From Pandoraea sp. PE-S2T-3 (GTDB lineage: Bacteria > Pseudomonadota > Gammaproteobacteria > Burkholderiales > Burkholderiaceae): a DNA stretch of 64,000 nt. Below, one piece after another: positions 43,793 to 51,828 of this stretch (its first letter is position 1; each line of letters opens with the position of its first letter). Where the stretch lies: assembly GCF_002179965.1 (NCBI RefSeq), contig NZ_NGUQ01000033.1, positions 62,001 through 126,000 of the forward strand, in the 5' to 3' direction. The notes beneath the pieces are model-generated. The model did no database searches, was not told where the DNA came from, and saw only the letters and a list, made by a program, of their open reading frames with translations. Made by a program: the position numbers and the translations under genes.

Positions 43793-44737
43793 ATGAAACT
43801 CAACCTGCGGCAGATCGAGGTCTTCCGGGCCATCATGCTGAGCGGATCGATCAGCGGGGCATCGAAGCTTTTGTTCGTGTCCCAACCGGCCGTCAGCCGC
43901 CTGATTTCCTATACCGAGCAACGGCTCGGCTTCACGCTTTTCGAGCGCATCAAGGGGCGGCTTTACCCGACGCCGGAGGCGCGCCGCCTCTTTACCGAGG
44001 TCACCACGCTCTATCAAAGCGTGCAGCGCGTGAACGAGGTGGCCGAGAATCTGGCGGAGAACCGCGACGGGCAACTGCGCCTGTCGTGCAGCCCCAGCCT
44101 CGGGCAGTCACTGCTGCCGCGCGCCATCGCCGCGTTTCGCCGCCGCTATCCGGAAGTGCGCGTCGTGCTGCAAACGCTGATCCCGAGCGTGATGCTGCAA
44201 TCGCTGCTGAGTCAGCAGGTCGAGCTGGGCGTGGCGTATATGCCGGTCGATCACCCGAGCCTCGCGACCATCCCGCTGTACGAAAACAAGATCGTCGCGG
44301 CCCTGCCCTCCGACCATCCGCTCAGCACCCGCGAGAGCGTGACGATGGCCGAACTCGCCAAGGAACCGCTCATCGGCTACAGCCCCGACATTCCGTTCGG
44401 GATGCTGACGCGCAACATGTTCGGCGGGCCCGACCAGCAGCCAGAACCCGTGGTGGAAGTGCAACAGGCGCACGTGGCCTGTGCGCTGGTGCAAGCCTCC
44501 GCCGGGGTGGCGCTGGTCGACGAAATGACCGTGAAAGGTCCGGTCTGGACCGACGTCGTGACGGTGCCGATCGTCGACACCGTCAATGTGCCGGTCAACG
44601 TGTTCCATCTTCAACTGGAGCCGATGTCGCGGCTCGCGCAGGAGTTCGTGCGTGTGCTGCGTGCCCTCGACGCCGGCTGGCGGCCGCGCCATACCGGCAA
44701 TTCAAAGAAAAACGGCGAGGAAGAACCGACCGATTGA
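43793..44737 (+). CDS. LysR-family regulator of the thiourocanate-type cluster
   Basis: 314 residues. HTH at ~1-60 (LNLRQIEVFRAIMLSGSISG, KLLFVSQPAVSRLISYTEQR) and a LysR effector domain from ~90 (GQLRLSCSPSLGQSLL) to ~295. Divergent from the hydantoinase-carbamoylase pair and upstream of DUF917-urocanase. An operator-like repeat overlaps the region just before its start, and two more copies precede the other transcripts. It probably senses a pathway intermediate such as a thiohydantoin or urocanate derivative. Confidence 0.88.
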   Translation: MKLNLRQIEVFRAIMLSGSISGASKLLFVSQPAVSRLISYTEQRLGFTLFERIKGRLYPTPEARRLFTEVTTLYQSVQRVNEVAENLAENRDGQLRLSCSPSLGQSLLPRAIAAFRRRYPEVRVVLQTLIPSVMLQSLLSQQVELGVAYMPVDHPSLATIPLYENKIVAALPSDHPLSTRESVTMAELAKEPLIGYSPDIPFGMLTRNMFGGPDQQPEPVVEVQQAHVACALVQASAGVALVDEMTVKGPVWTDVVTVPIVDTVNVPVNVFHLQLEPMSRLAQEFVRVLRALDAGWRPRHTGNSKKNGEEEPTD

Positions 44738-44748
44738 CGTCCCGCGCA

Positions 44749-44766
44749 CCCTTAACATGAAGTTAT
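44749..44766 (+). promoter_or_regulatory. Operator-like site 2, TTAAC-N5-GTTAT
   Basis: CCCTTAAC-ATGAA-GTTAT, followed by ATGGTGCGTATAA. Together with site 1 the shared sequence runs ACCCTTAAC...GTTA..TGGTGCG.AT, longer than the core. It ends 105 bp before the DUF917 start, where a LysR binding site for activation is expected. Confidence 0.7.
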
Positions 44767-44870
44767 ATGGTGCGTATAAATGACGCGACGACATTATCCG
44801 GGTGCTTTCTCATAATCTCCTCGACGCAACGCGCTTTGGGCGTTGCCAATGAACGAGGAGAGCAATTCGG

Positions 44871-45962
44871 ATGGGACGCGTATTGACGTTGAAGGATGTC
44901 GAAGCCGCCGTGTTGGGCGGTTCGGTGTTTGCGTGCGGTGGCGGCGGCTGGGCAGAACATGGCCGCCAGCTCGGCACGCTGGCCGTCACCCTTGGCCGCC
45001 CGGAACTGGTGACGATGGATGAAGTGCCGGACGACGCGTGGATCGCCACGGCCGCCGCCATCGGCGCCCCCGGCGGGCTCACCGACTGGGAGATGCTCGG
45101 CATCGACTATGTGAAGGCCGCGCAGCGCGTGCAGGACGCACTGGGTGAATCGCTATACGGCCTCATCATCGGGCAGAACGGTATGTCGAGCACGCTCAAC
45201 GCGTGGCTGCCCTCGGCCGTGCTCGGCACCAAAGTCATCGACGCCGTTGGCGACGTGCGTGCGCATCCTACCGGCGACATGGGATCACTGGGGCTGGCCA
45301 ATTCGCCCGCCCCGATGATCCAGAGCGCCGTCGGCGGCAACCGCGCCAACAACGCCTATATCGAACTGACGGTGCACGGGGCCACGGCCAAAGTCTCGCC
45401 CGTGCTACGCAAAGCCGCCGACATGGCGGGCGGCTTCATCGCCAGTTGCCGCAACCCGATTCGTGCCGAATACGTGCGCCGCCATGCGGCACTCGGTGGC
45501 ATCAGCATGGCGCTCTCGCTGGGCGAAGCGATCCTCGCCGCGCAGGCCAAGGGCGGCGCCGCCGTGATCGACGCGATCTGCAAAGCGACGCGCGGCAGCC
45601 TTATCGGCACCGGAAAAGTCGCGCGCAACACGCTGGCCTACACGCAGGAAGCCTTCGACATCGGCACCGTCGAGATCGGCGAAGGCCCGAACCGGCGCGT
45701 CATTCATGTGATGAACGAGCACATGGCCGTCACCGACGTGCACGGCGAGCGCATTGCCTGCTACCCCGACGTCATCACCACGCTCGACACCGACGGCAAC
45801 CCCGTGTCCGCCGGCAAGCTGCGCGAGGGCATGGAGGTCGTGATTCTGCACGTGCACAAAGGGGAGATTCCGCTCTCGTCGAGCGTGCGCGACCCGTCGG
45901 TCTACCCCGTGGTCGAGAAAGCACTCGGCATGAACTTCACCGATTACGCACTGGCGAGCTGA
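44871..45962 (+). CDS. DUF917 (S-methyl thiohydantoin desulfurase) family protein
   Basis: 363 residues. The DUF917 start GGSVFACGGGGWAEHG, the segments IGAPGG and VRAHPTGDMGSLGL, and IGTGKVARN are typical. Members remove the sulfur from a thiohydantoin ring in ergothioneine breakdown (3-(5-oxo-2-thioxoimidazolidin-4-yl)propionate to hydantoin-5-propionate) or the methylthio group of S-methyl thiohydantoin. Starts 105 bp after an operator-like site and is 10 bp ahead of the urocanase-like gene, probably one transcript. The sulfur-handling role is inferred from family and neighbours. Confidence 0.82.
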   Translation: MGRVLTLKDVEAAVLGGSVFACGGGGWAEHGRQLGTLAVTLGRPELVTMDEVPDDAWIATAAAIGAPGGLTDWEMLGIDYVKAAQRVQDALGESLYGLIIGQNGMSSTLNAWLPSAVLGTKVIDAVGDVRAHPTGDMGSLGLANSPAPMIQSAVGGNRANNAYIELTVHGATAKVSPVLRKAADMAGGFIASCRNPIRAEYVRRHAALGGISMALSLGEAILAAQAKGGAAVIDAICKATRGSLIGTGKVARNTLAYTQEAFDIGTVEIGEGPNRRVIHVMNEHMAVTDVHGERIACYPDVITTLDTDGNPVSAGKLREGMEVVILHVHKGEIPLSSSVRDPSVYPVVEKALGMNFTDYALAS

Positions 45963-45972
45963 GGGCACCCGC

Positions 45973-47631
45973 ATGAAACGAGAATTCCCGATTCCGCACG
46001 GCACCACCCTGCGCTGCAAGGGCTGGCGTCAGGAAGCGCTGCTGCGCCTGCTGGAAAACGTGCTTGCCGTGGGCGAAGATCCCGACAACCTGATCGTGTA
46101 TGCGGCGATGGGCCGTGCCGCGCGCGACTGGCCGTCGCATGACGCCATGGTGCGGGCGCTGCTCACGCTCGAAGACGATCAGACGCTGATCGTGCAGTCG
46201 GGCAAGCCCATCGGCGTGCTGCAAACGCATGACCGTGCGCCGATCGTCATCATGGCCAACTGCAATATGGTCGGCCAATGGGCGCGTGCCGAGAACTTCT
46301 ACCGCTGGGAGAAAGAGAACCTGATTTGCTGGGGCGGCCTGACCGCCGGTGACTGGCAATACATTGGTTCGCAAGGCGTGATTCAGGGCACTTACGAAAT
46401 CTTCTCGCGCATCGCCGAGCGGCATTTCGACGGCGACCTGCGTGGCCGCTTCATTCTCACTGCCGGTATGGGCGGCATGGGCGGTGCGCAACCGCTCGCG
46501 GGACGCTTGGCCAACGCGGCCATCCTGACCGTCGAGATCAACCCCGAGCGCATCGAGAAGCGTATGAAAGCCGGCTACCTCGAATGCCGCGCCGACAATC
46601 TCGATCACGCCCTCGCGCTGATTCGCGACGCACAGGCACGACGCGCCCCGATCTCGGTCGGCTTGCTCGGCAACGCGGCCGACGTGTTCTCCGAAATTCT
46701 GGCGCGCGGCATCGTGCCCGATATCGTCACCGACCAGACCTCGGCACACGACCTCGTCTACGGCTACGTGCCGTCCGGCTACACGCTCGCGCAGGTGGCC
46801 GAACTGAGGAAGACCGACCCCGACACGCTCATGCGCGAGAGCCGGGCGTCCATCGTGCGCCACGTCACTGCCATGCTGGGTTTTCAGGACAAGGGTGCCG
46901 TGGTGTTCGACAACGGCAATCTGATCCGCACGCATGCCAAGGAAGGCGGCGTGGCCCGGGCGTTCGACATCCCGGTGTTCACTGAAGCGTTCCTGCGCCC
47001 GCTGTTCGCCCGTGGCATCGGGCCGTTCCGCTGGATTGCGCTGTCGGGCGACCCGGACGATATCCGCAAGATCGACGACTTCCTGCTCCGGCGTTTCGCC
47101 GACAACCAGATCGTCGCGAACTGGATTCGCCTCGCCCGCGAGTACGTGCCGTTCGAAGGCCTGCCCGCCCGCATCGGCTGGCTGGGGCACGGCGAGCGCA
47201 CCGAGCTGGCGCTGGAGGTCAACCGGATGGTGCGTGACGGGGAACTGAGCGCACCGATCGCCTTCACGCGCGATCACCTCGATGCGGGCGCCATGGCGCA
47301 TCCGAACATCATGACGGAGAACATGCGCGACGGCTCCGATGCCATTGCCGACTGGCCCCTGCTCAACGCCATGCTCAACTGCGCGTCGAGCGCCGATCTG
47401 GTCGCGATTCACTCGGGCGGCGGCGGCTACAGCGGCTACATGACCAGTGCGGGTGTCACGGTCGTCGCCGATGGCACGCCGCAGGCCGACGACCGCCTGC
47501 GCCTGTCGATGACCAACGATACGGCTAGCGGGGTGCTGCGCTATGCCGATGCCGGTTACGAAGAAGCGCTCGATGAAGTCGGATTGAAAGGCATTGGCCG
47601 CATCGACACCGCGTCAACTTCGCAGCCATGA
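45973..47631 (+). CDS. Urocanase-family hydratase, probable thiourocanate type
   Basis: 552 residues with the urocanase fold: NAD-binding GMGGMGGAQPLA, TDQTSAHD, DGSDAIADWPLLNAMLN. In histidine-pathway urocanases the active-site loop reads RPLFCRGIGPFRW; here Cys is Ala346 (RPLFARGIGPFRW), and the HHGGGVGMG-type segment is HSGGGGYSG. It is therefore a divergent branch. Beside DUF917, hydantoinase and carbamoylase genes, it is best read as thiourocanate (or S-methyl thiourocanate) hydratase. No ammonia lyase or histidine-pathway hutH lies next to it. Confidence 0.8.
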   Translation: MKREFPIPHGTTLRCKGWRQEALLRLLENVLAVGEDPDNLIVYAAMGRAARDWPSHDAMVRALLTLEDDQTLIVQSGKPIGVLQTHDRAPIVIMANCNMVGQWARAENFYRWEKENLICWGGLTAGDWQYIGSQGVIQGTYEIFSRIAERHFDGDLRGRFILTAGMGGMGGAQPLAGRLANAAILTVEINPERIEKRMKAGYLECRADNLDHALALIRDAQARRAPISVGLLGNAADVFSEILARGIVPDIVTDQTSAHDLVYGYVPSGYTLAQVAELRKTDPDTLMRESRASIVRHVTAMLGFQDKGAVVFDNGNLIRTHAKEGGVARAFDIPVFTEAFLRPLFARGIGPFRWIALSGDPDDIRKIDDFLLRRFADNQIVANWIRLAREYVPFEGLPARIGWLGHGERTELALEVNRMVRDGELSAPIAFTRDHLDAGAMAHPNIMTENMRDGSDAIADWPLLNAMLNCASSADLVAIHSGGGGYSGYMTSAGVTVVADGTPQADDRLRLSMTNDTASGVLRYADAGYEEALDEVGLKGIGRIDTASTSQP

Positions 47632-47753
47632 CCACAACGGCGGACTGACGCGAACTCGCTAGCGGTCAGCACCCGCCCCGGCGCCCCGCGAGGGGCGCGA
47701 TAACCATCGTCCATCCCTACGAGTATTTAATTAATAGTACTAATCATAAACTC

Positions 47754-48797
47754 ATGAAAAAAATCAAACATTGGTGGATCGGGGCGGGCGTGGCGCTTGC
47801 CACAGCGGGAGCGAGCCAGATCGCTGCTGCGCAGTCTAACGTGTCGTTGTACGGGGTAGTCGACGTCTACGTCGCCGCCCAGAAAGCCCTTGGCAAAGAG
47901 CGCGCGTGGAACGTGAGCCCGGGCGGCATGGCGACCAGCTTCTGGGGCATCGGCGGGCGTGAGGATCTGGGCAACGGCTACGCGGCCGTCTTCGCTCTCG
48001 AAGCGTTCTTCCAACCGAACAACGGCGGCACGGGCCGGTTTGCCGGCGACACCTTCTTCGGACGCAATGCTTATGTCGGCCTGTCGACGCCGGCAGGCGC
48101 GTTCCTGCTCGGGCGCAACACCACGCCGTACTACGTCTCGGCGTTGCGCTTCAATCCGTTCTCGACCTCGTTCGCCTTCTCGCCGGTGCTCAACCACATG
48201 TACAAGGGCGTTTCGGGTCAGGGGCTGGCTGGCGACAACGGCTGGAACAACTCGTTGCTCTACACGACGCCGGGCGGCAGCGACTGGCAGGCGAGCCTGA
48301 TTTACGGCACGGGCAACAAGGCCGGCGCACAGGGGCAGAACCAGTGGGGCGGCAACGCCATTTACGCGCATGGCCCGTTCTCGGCGACGGTGGCGTATCA
48401 GCAAGTGCGCTACGACAAGACACCGGGCGACCTGAACGCGCAAATCGCCGGGTTCAGCTTGCAGTCGGCGGTCATGGCCGCGGTGGGATACGACTTTTCG
48501 GTGGTCAAGATCACCGCACTCTATCAATACCTGCACGACGGCATCGACAGCGGCGACCTGAATACCCACAGCGGGCAAATTGGCGCGTCCGTGCCGATCG
48601 GCAACGGCGCCCTGCTCGCCTCGTGGATGTACGCCAAGAGCCACGGCCGGGGCGACCCGATCCGCTCGACGTGGTCGGTAGGCTACGACTACCGCCTCTC
48701 TAAACGCACGGACCTTTACGCCGCCTATATGCAAGATCGCGCGACCGGTTACTCCAGTGGCAACACGGCCGGTGTCGGCATGCGGATGGCCTTCTGA
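47754..48797 (+). CDS. Outer-membrane porin
   Basis: 347 residues. Signal peptide cleaved after AAA|QSN, mature start SNVSLYGVVDVYVAAQK, a C-terminal Phe (VGMRMAF) and beta-barrel patterns. The start at 47754 follows an AT-rich stretch (TTTAATTAATAGTACTAATC) and has no clear Shine-Dalgarno. It lies 122 bp behind the urocanase-like gene and 1 bp before the UbiD-like gene, so it could be the uptake route for the substrate of this block. Confidence 0.88.
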   Translation: MKKIKHWWIGAGVALATAGASQIAAAQSNVSLYGVVDVYVAAQKALGKERAWNVSPGGMATSFWGIGGREDLGNGYAAVFALEAFFQPNNGGTGRFAGDTFFGRNAYVGLSTPAGAFLLGRNTTPYYVSALRFNPFSTSFAFSPVLNHMYKGVSGQGLAGDNGWNNSLLYTTPGGSDWQASLIYGTGNKAGAQGQNQWGGNAIYAHGPFSATVAYQQVRYDKTPGDLNAQIAGFSLQSAVMAAVGYDFSVVKITALYQYLHDGIDSGDLNTHSGQIGASVPIGNGALLASWMYAKSHGRGDPIRSTWSVGYDYRLSKRTDLYAAYMQDRATGYSSGNTAGVGMRMAF

Positions 48798-48798
48798 C

Positions 48799-50247
48799 AT
48801 GTCCCCACTTCATGCCCCGGCAGCAGCGACCGGCTCGACCGATCGCCCCCCCGATGACGCGCAGTCGATGCGCCCGTTTATTGCGGCACTCGCACAACGC
48901 GGTGAATTGTTGCGCGTCGGCGAACCCGTTGATCCGCAGTTCGAAATCTCCGCATGGCTCGCGCAGTTGGCCGAAGGGCCTGCTGTGCAGTTCGACAACG
49001 TGACCGGTCACGCGCAGCCGGCCATCGGCAATCTGCTGAACTCGGTAGAGCGCATTGCGCTGGGCCTCGGTATCTCGCGCACCGACATGCAACAGCGCAT
49101 CGTCTCGGCCATCGAGCACGGCATTGCGCCGCAACGGGTGGCACACGGCGCCTGTCAGGAAACCGTGATCCACACGCCGGACCTGCGGCGTGAGGTCCCC
49201 GCGCCGCTGTTCTTCCCGGGTGAAACCGGGCCGTACATCACGGCCGGCGTCATCTTCACGCGCGACAGCCGCACCGGCAAAGGCAATGTGTCGTTTGCGC
49301 GCGTGAAGCTGCTCGACGGCAACCGGGGCATGGTCGGCATCGCGCCCAATCATCACCTTGCAGTCATGGCGCGCGAGGCCAAGGCACGCGGGGAGACCTT
49401 GCCGATTGCAGTAACGGTCGGCAACCACCCTGCCGTGCTGATCGCCGCCGCGCTGTATCTGCGTCTGGGCGACGACGAACTCGACTGCGCCGGTGCGCTG
49501 CTGGGTGAACCGGTTCGCACGGTTGCCTGCAAGACCATCCCGCTGGATGTGCCCGCTGCCTGCGAGTGGGTGCTGGAAGGCACGCTCGATATCGACGAGC
49601 AGCACGACGAAAAGCTCGTCTCGGAATTTCACGGCATGTACGAGCCGTATGGCAGCGGCCCGGTGGCGACGTTTCATTGCCTGACCCGCCGCCACGACGC
49701 GCTTTTCCAGATCATCGAGCCGGGCTATTACCCGGAGCACACGTTGATCGGTGGCATCGCCATCGCTGCGGGGCTCGCTCGCACGCTGCGCGCCGTCGCG
49801 ATTCCCGTGCGCGAGGTGGCCGTCGGCCACGGCGGTTGCGGTCGCCTGAACGCCGTCGTGAGCCTGAGCACCCATCGGGCAGGTGATGCCCAGAAAGCGA
49901 TGTTCGCGCTGTGGGGCAGCGTCAACCTGATCAAGAACATCACGGTCGTCGACGACGACGTCGATCCGTGGAACGCCTCGCAAGTCGAATGGGCCGTTGC
50001 AACGCGCATGCGGCCCGACCGCGACATGCTGGTGATTCCCGGCGGACGCACCGACCGGTCCGAGCCGATCAAGCAGGACGGTGTGGCCACCAAACTCGGG
50101 CTGAACGCGACACGCAGGGCATGCGACCGCCCCGACTGGACGCGTGCGGTGCCGCCGCCCGATGTGATGGAGACGGTTGCGCAACGGATTGCCGCGCACC
50201 TCGACGCAGACCGCCTTGGCGCCGGTCAGCCCACAGCCAACCGGTAG
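48799..50247 (+). CDS. UbiD-family decarboxylase
   Basis: 482 residues. UbiD/3-octaprenyl-4-hydroxybenzoate carboxy-lyase fold; the prenylated-FMN region is seen in FTRDSRTGKGNVSFARVKLL and the catalytic Glu segment near DEKLVSEFHGMYEPYG. Needs prenylated FMN made by a UbiX-type enzyme, which is not in this window. The start (ATG at 48799) is one base after the porin stop. The substrate is unknown; decarboxylation of an acrylic or aromatic acid is the family role. It does not fit an obvious step of thiourocanate breakdown. Confidence 0.85.
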   Translation: MSPLHAPAAATGSTDRPPDDAQSMRPFIAALAQRGELLRVGEPVDPQFEISAWLAQLAEGPAVQFDNVTGHAQPAIGNLLNSVERIALGLGISRTDMQQRIVSAIEHGIAPQRVAHGACQETVIHTPDLRREVPAPLFFPGETGPYITAGVIFTRDSRTGKGNVSFARVKLLDGNRGMVGIAPNHHLAVMAREAKARGETLPIAVTVGNHPAVLIAAALYLRLGDDELDCAGALLGEPVRTVACKTIPLDVPAACEWVLEGTLDIDEQHDEKLVSEFHGMYEPYGSGPVATFHCLTRRHDALFQIIEPGYYPEHTLIGGIAIAAGLARTLRAVAIPVREVAVGHGGCGRLNAVVSLSTHRAGDAQKAMFALWGSVNLIKNITVVDDDVDPWNASQVEWAVATRMRPDRDMLVIPGGRTDRSEPIKQDGVATKLGLNATRRACDRPDWTRAVPPPDVMETVAQRIAAHLDADRLGAGQPTANR

Positions 50248-50251
50248 CCAA

Positions 50252-50269
50252 CCCTTAACGTGGTGTTAT
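50252..50269 (+). promoter_or_regulatory. Operator-like site 3, TTAAC-N5-GTTAT
   Basis: CCCTTAAC-GTGGT-GTTAT, 5 bp past the UbiD stop and ending 111 bp before the MFS transporter start. Same core as sites at 43774-43791 and 44749-44766, which ties the transporter to the LysR-controlled block. Confidence 0.7.
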
Positions 50270-50379
50270 GTCTTTCGAATATTAAGTCGCACGACGTCAT
50301 CCCCGAACTTCCCTAGCATCCTGATTATCCCGGCGGCGCAAGCGCTTTGCCGGAACGACATCCGCCTGGAGACCCTTAC

Positions 50380-51708
50380 ATGAAAGACGTGCTTATCGAC
50401 CCGGCTGCCGAGCCCGTGCCGCGCGCCCACCCCAAACAGGGGAATGCCGGCCGCCGCGCCATCATCGCCGCGTCGGCCGGTAACGCGCTGGAGTGGTATG
50501 ACTTCACGATCTACGCACTCTTTGCCGTCTATATCGGGCAGAACTTCTTTCACGACAGCAACCCGACTGTGCAACTGATGGGGTCGTTTCTCGCCTTCGG
50601 TCTCGGGTATGTCGCCCGCCCGCTGGGCGCGCTGCTGATCGGCTCATATGGCGACCGCAAGGGCCGCAAGGCCGCGCTCACGCTCACGATCATGCTGATG
50701 GCGTTCGGCACACTGCTCATCGCCATTGCGCCGCCCTACACGGCCATCGGCGTGGGTGCGCCACTGCTCATCGTGTGCGGCCGCGTGCTTCAGGGCTTCT
50801 CCGCCGGTGGTGAGGTCGGCAGCGCGACCGCGTTTCTTGCCGAACACGCCCCGGCCGACAAGAAAGGCCAGTATGCGTCGTGGCTGCAAGCCAGCATGGG
50901 CATCTGCAACATCTTCGGCGCGCTGGTGGCAACGCTTGTCACGACGGTGTTCACGCAGGATCAGATCACTGAATGGGCCTGGCGCATTCCGTTCATCATC
51001 GGTCTGGCGATTGCGCCGGTTGGCCTGTGGATGCGCAAGGCGCTCGACGAAACGCCGCACTTCAAGCTCGAAGCCCAACGCATGAAGCAACAGGGCGAGG
51101 TCAAGAAGACCCCGTTGCTTCAGGTACTGCGCGAGCATCCGGCGCAACTGCTGATCGGTTTCGGTCTCTCGGTGCTGTGGGCTGCCGGACCGTACGCACT
51201 GATCATCTTTATGCCGATCTACGTGCAGAAGTCGATGGGCTTCACCAGCTCGCAAGCGTTTCTCGCGGCATTCATCGGCAACTTCTTCCTGACGGCAGGC
51301 TGCGTGTTGTCGGGCACGCTCTCCGACAAGTTCGGCCGCCGCACGATGCTGCGTCTCGGCGCGGTCGCACTGCTCGTCGGTGTGTACCCGCTGATGATGT
51401 GGCTCGGTGCATCGCACACGACGCTCACGCTGGTCATCGTGCAGTCGGCTTTCTGCGCCATGATCTCGCTGTTCGTCGGTGTGGCGCCCGCCGCACTCTC
51501 AGAGATCTTCCCGACGGCAGTGCGCTCCTCGGGCATGTCGCTGTCATATAACGCGGCCGTCACGCTGCTCGGCGGCTTTGCCCCGGCCATTCTTACGTGG
51601 ATTACCTACACCACGGGTGTGGCATTCGCACCGGCCTTGTACGTGATGGGCGCAGCGGTCGTGACGCTCGTCGCCGTAGCCTTCATGCCGTCGCGGCGTG
51701 CCGACTAA
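50380..51708 (+). CDS. MFS transporter, metabolite:H+ symporter type
   Basis: 442 residues with twelve predicted helices. N-terminal SAGNALEWYDFTIYALF, GSYGDRKGRK and LQGFSAGGEVGSATAFLAEH are the MHS group signatures shared with ProP, KgtP and shikimate carriers. Start at 50380 (MKDVLIDPA). The operator-like site 111 bp upstream suggests co-regulation with the DUF917 and hydantoinase operons; so it probably takes up ergothioneine, a thiourocanate or a related zwitterion or acid. Confidence 0.88.
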   Translation: MKDVLIDPAAEPVPRAHPKQGNAGRRAIIAASAGNALEWYDFTIYALFAVYIGQNFFHDSNPTVQLMGSFLAFGLGYVARPLGALLIGSYGDRKGRKAALTLTIMLMAFGTLLIAIAPPYTAIGVGAPLLIVCGRVLQGFSAGGEVGSATAFLAEHAPADKKGQYASWLQASMGICNIFGALVATLVTTVFTQDQITEWAWRIPFIIGLAIAPVGLWMRKALDETPHFKLEAQRMKQQGEVKKTPLLQVLREHPAQLLIGFGLSVLWAAGPYALIIFMPIYVQKSMGFTSSQAFLAAFIGNFFLTAGCVLSGTLSDKFGRRTMLRLGAVALLVGVYPLMMWLGASHTTLTLVIVQSAFCAMISLFVGVAPAALSEIFPTAVRSSGMSLSYNAAVTLLGGFAPAILTWITYTTGVAFAPALYVMGAAVVTLVAVAFMPSRRAD

Positions 51709-51763
51709 GCGCTGATCTGGCGCTGATCGGGCGCTGACCACAATCGACGCGTCAGACGCGTCA

Positions 51764-51797
51764 GGCGCATCCCCGGTGACCACACGGGCGATGCGCC
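51764..51797 (+). other. Hairpin between the MFS and CoA-transferase genes
   Basis: GGCGCATC (51764-51771) pairs with GATGCGCC (51790-51797), with an inner CCCG/CGGG stem. No T-tract follows, so a mRNA-processing or stabilising structure is more likely than a terminator. Two copies of GACGCGTCA lie just before it. Confidence 0.4.
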
Positions 51798-51828
51798 GCT
51801 TCACTTCTCACAAAACAGGGAGTCCGAC

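Noticed and set aside
43793-44737. hut (histidine) operon because of the urocanase neighbour
   Set aside because: No hutH, hutI or hutG is present, the regulator is LysR rather than HutC, and the urocanase lacks the usual Cys.
45937-47412. Minus-strand open frame of 491 codons across the urocanase-like gene
   Set aside because: Low-stop antisense frame typical of GC-rich codons; the plus strand carries the clear urocanase.
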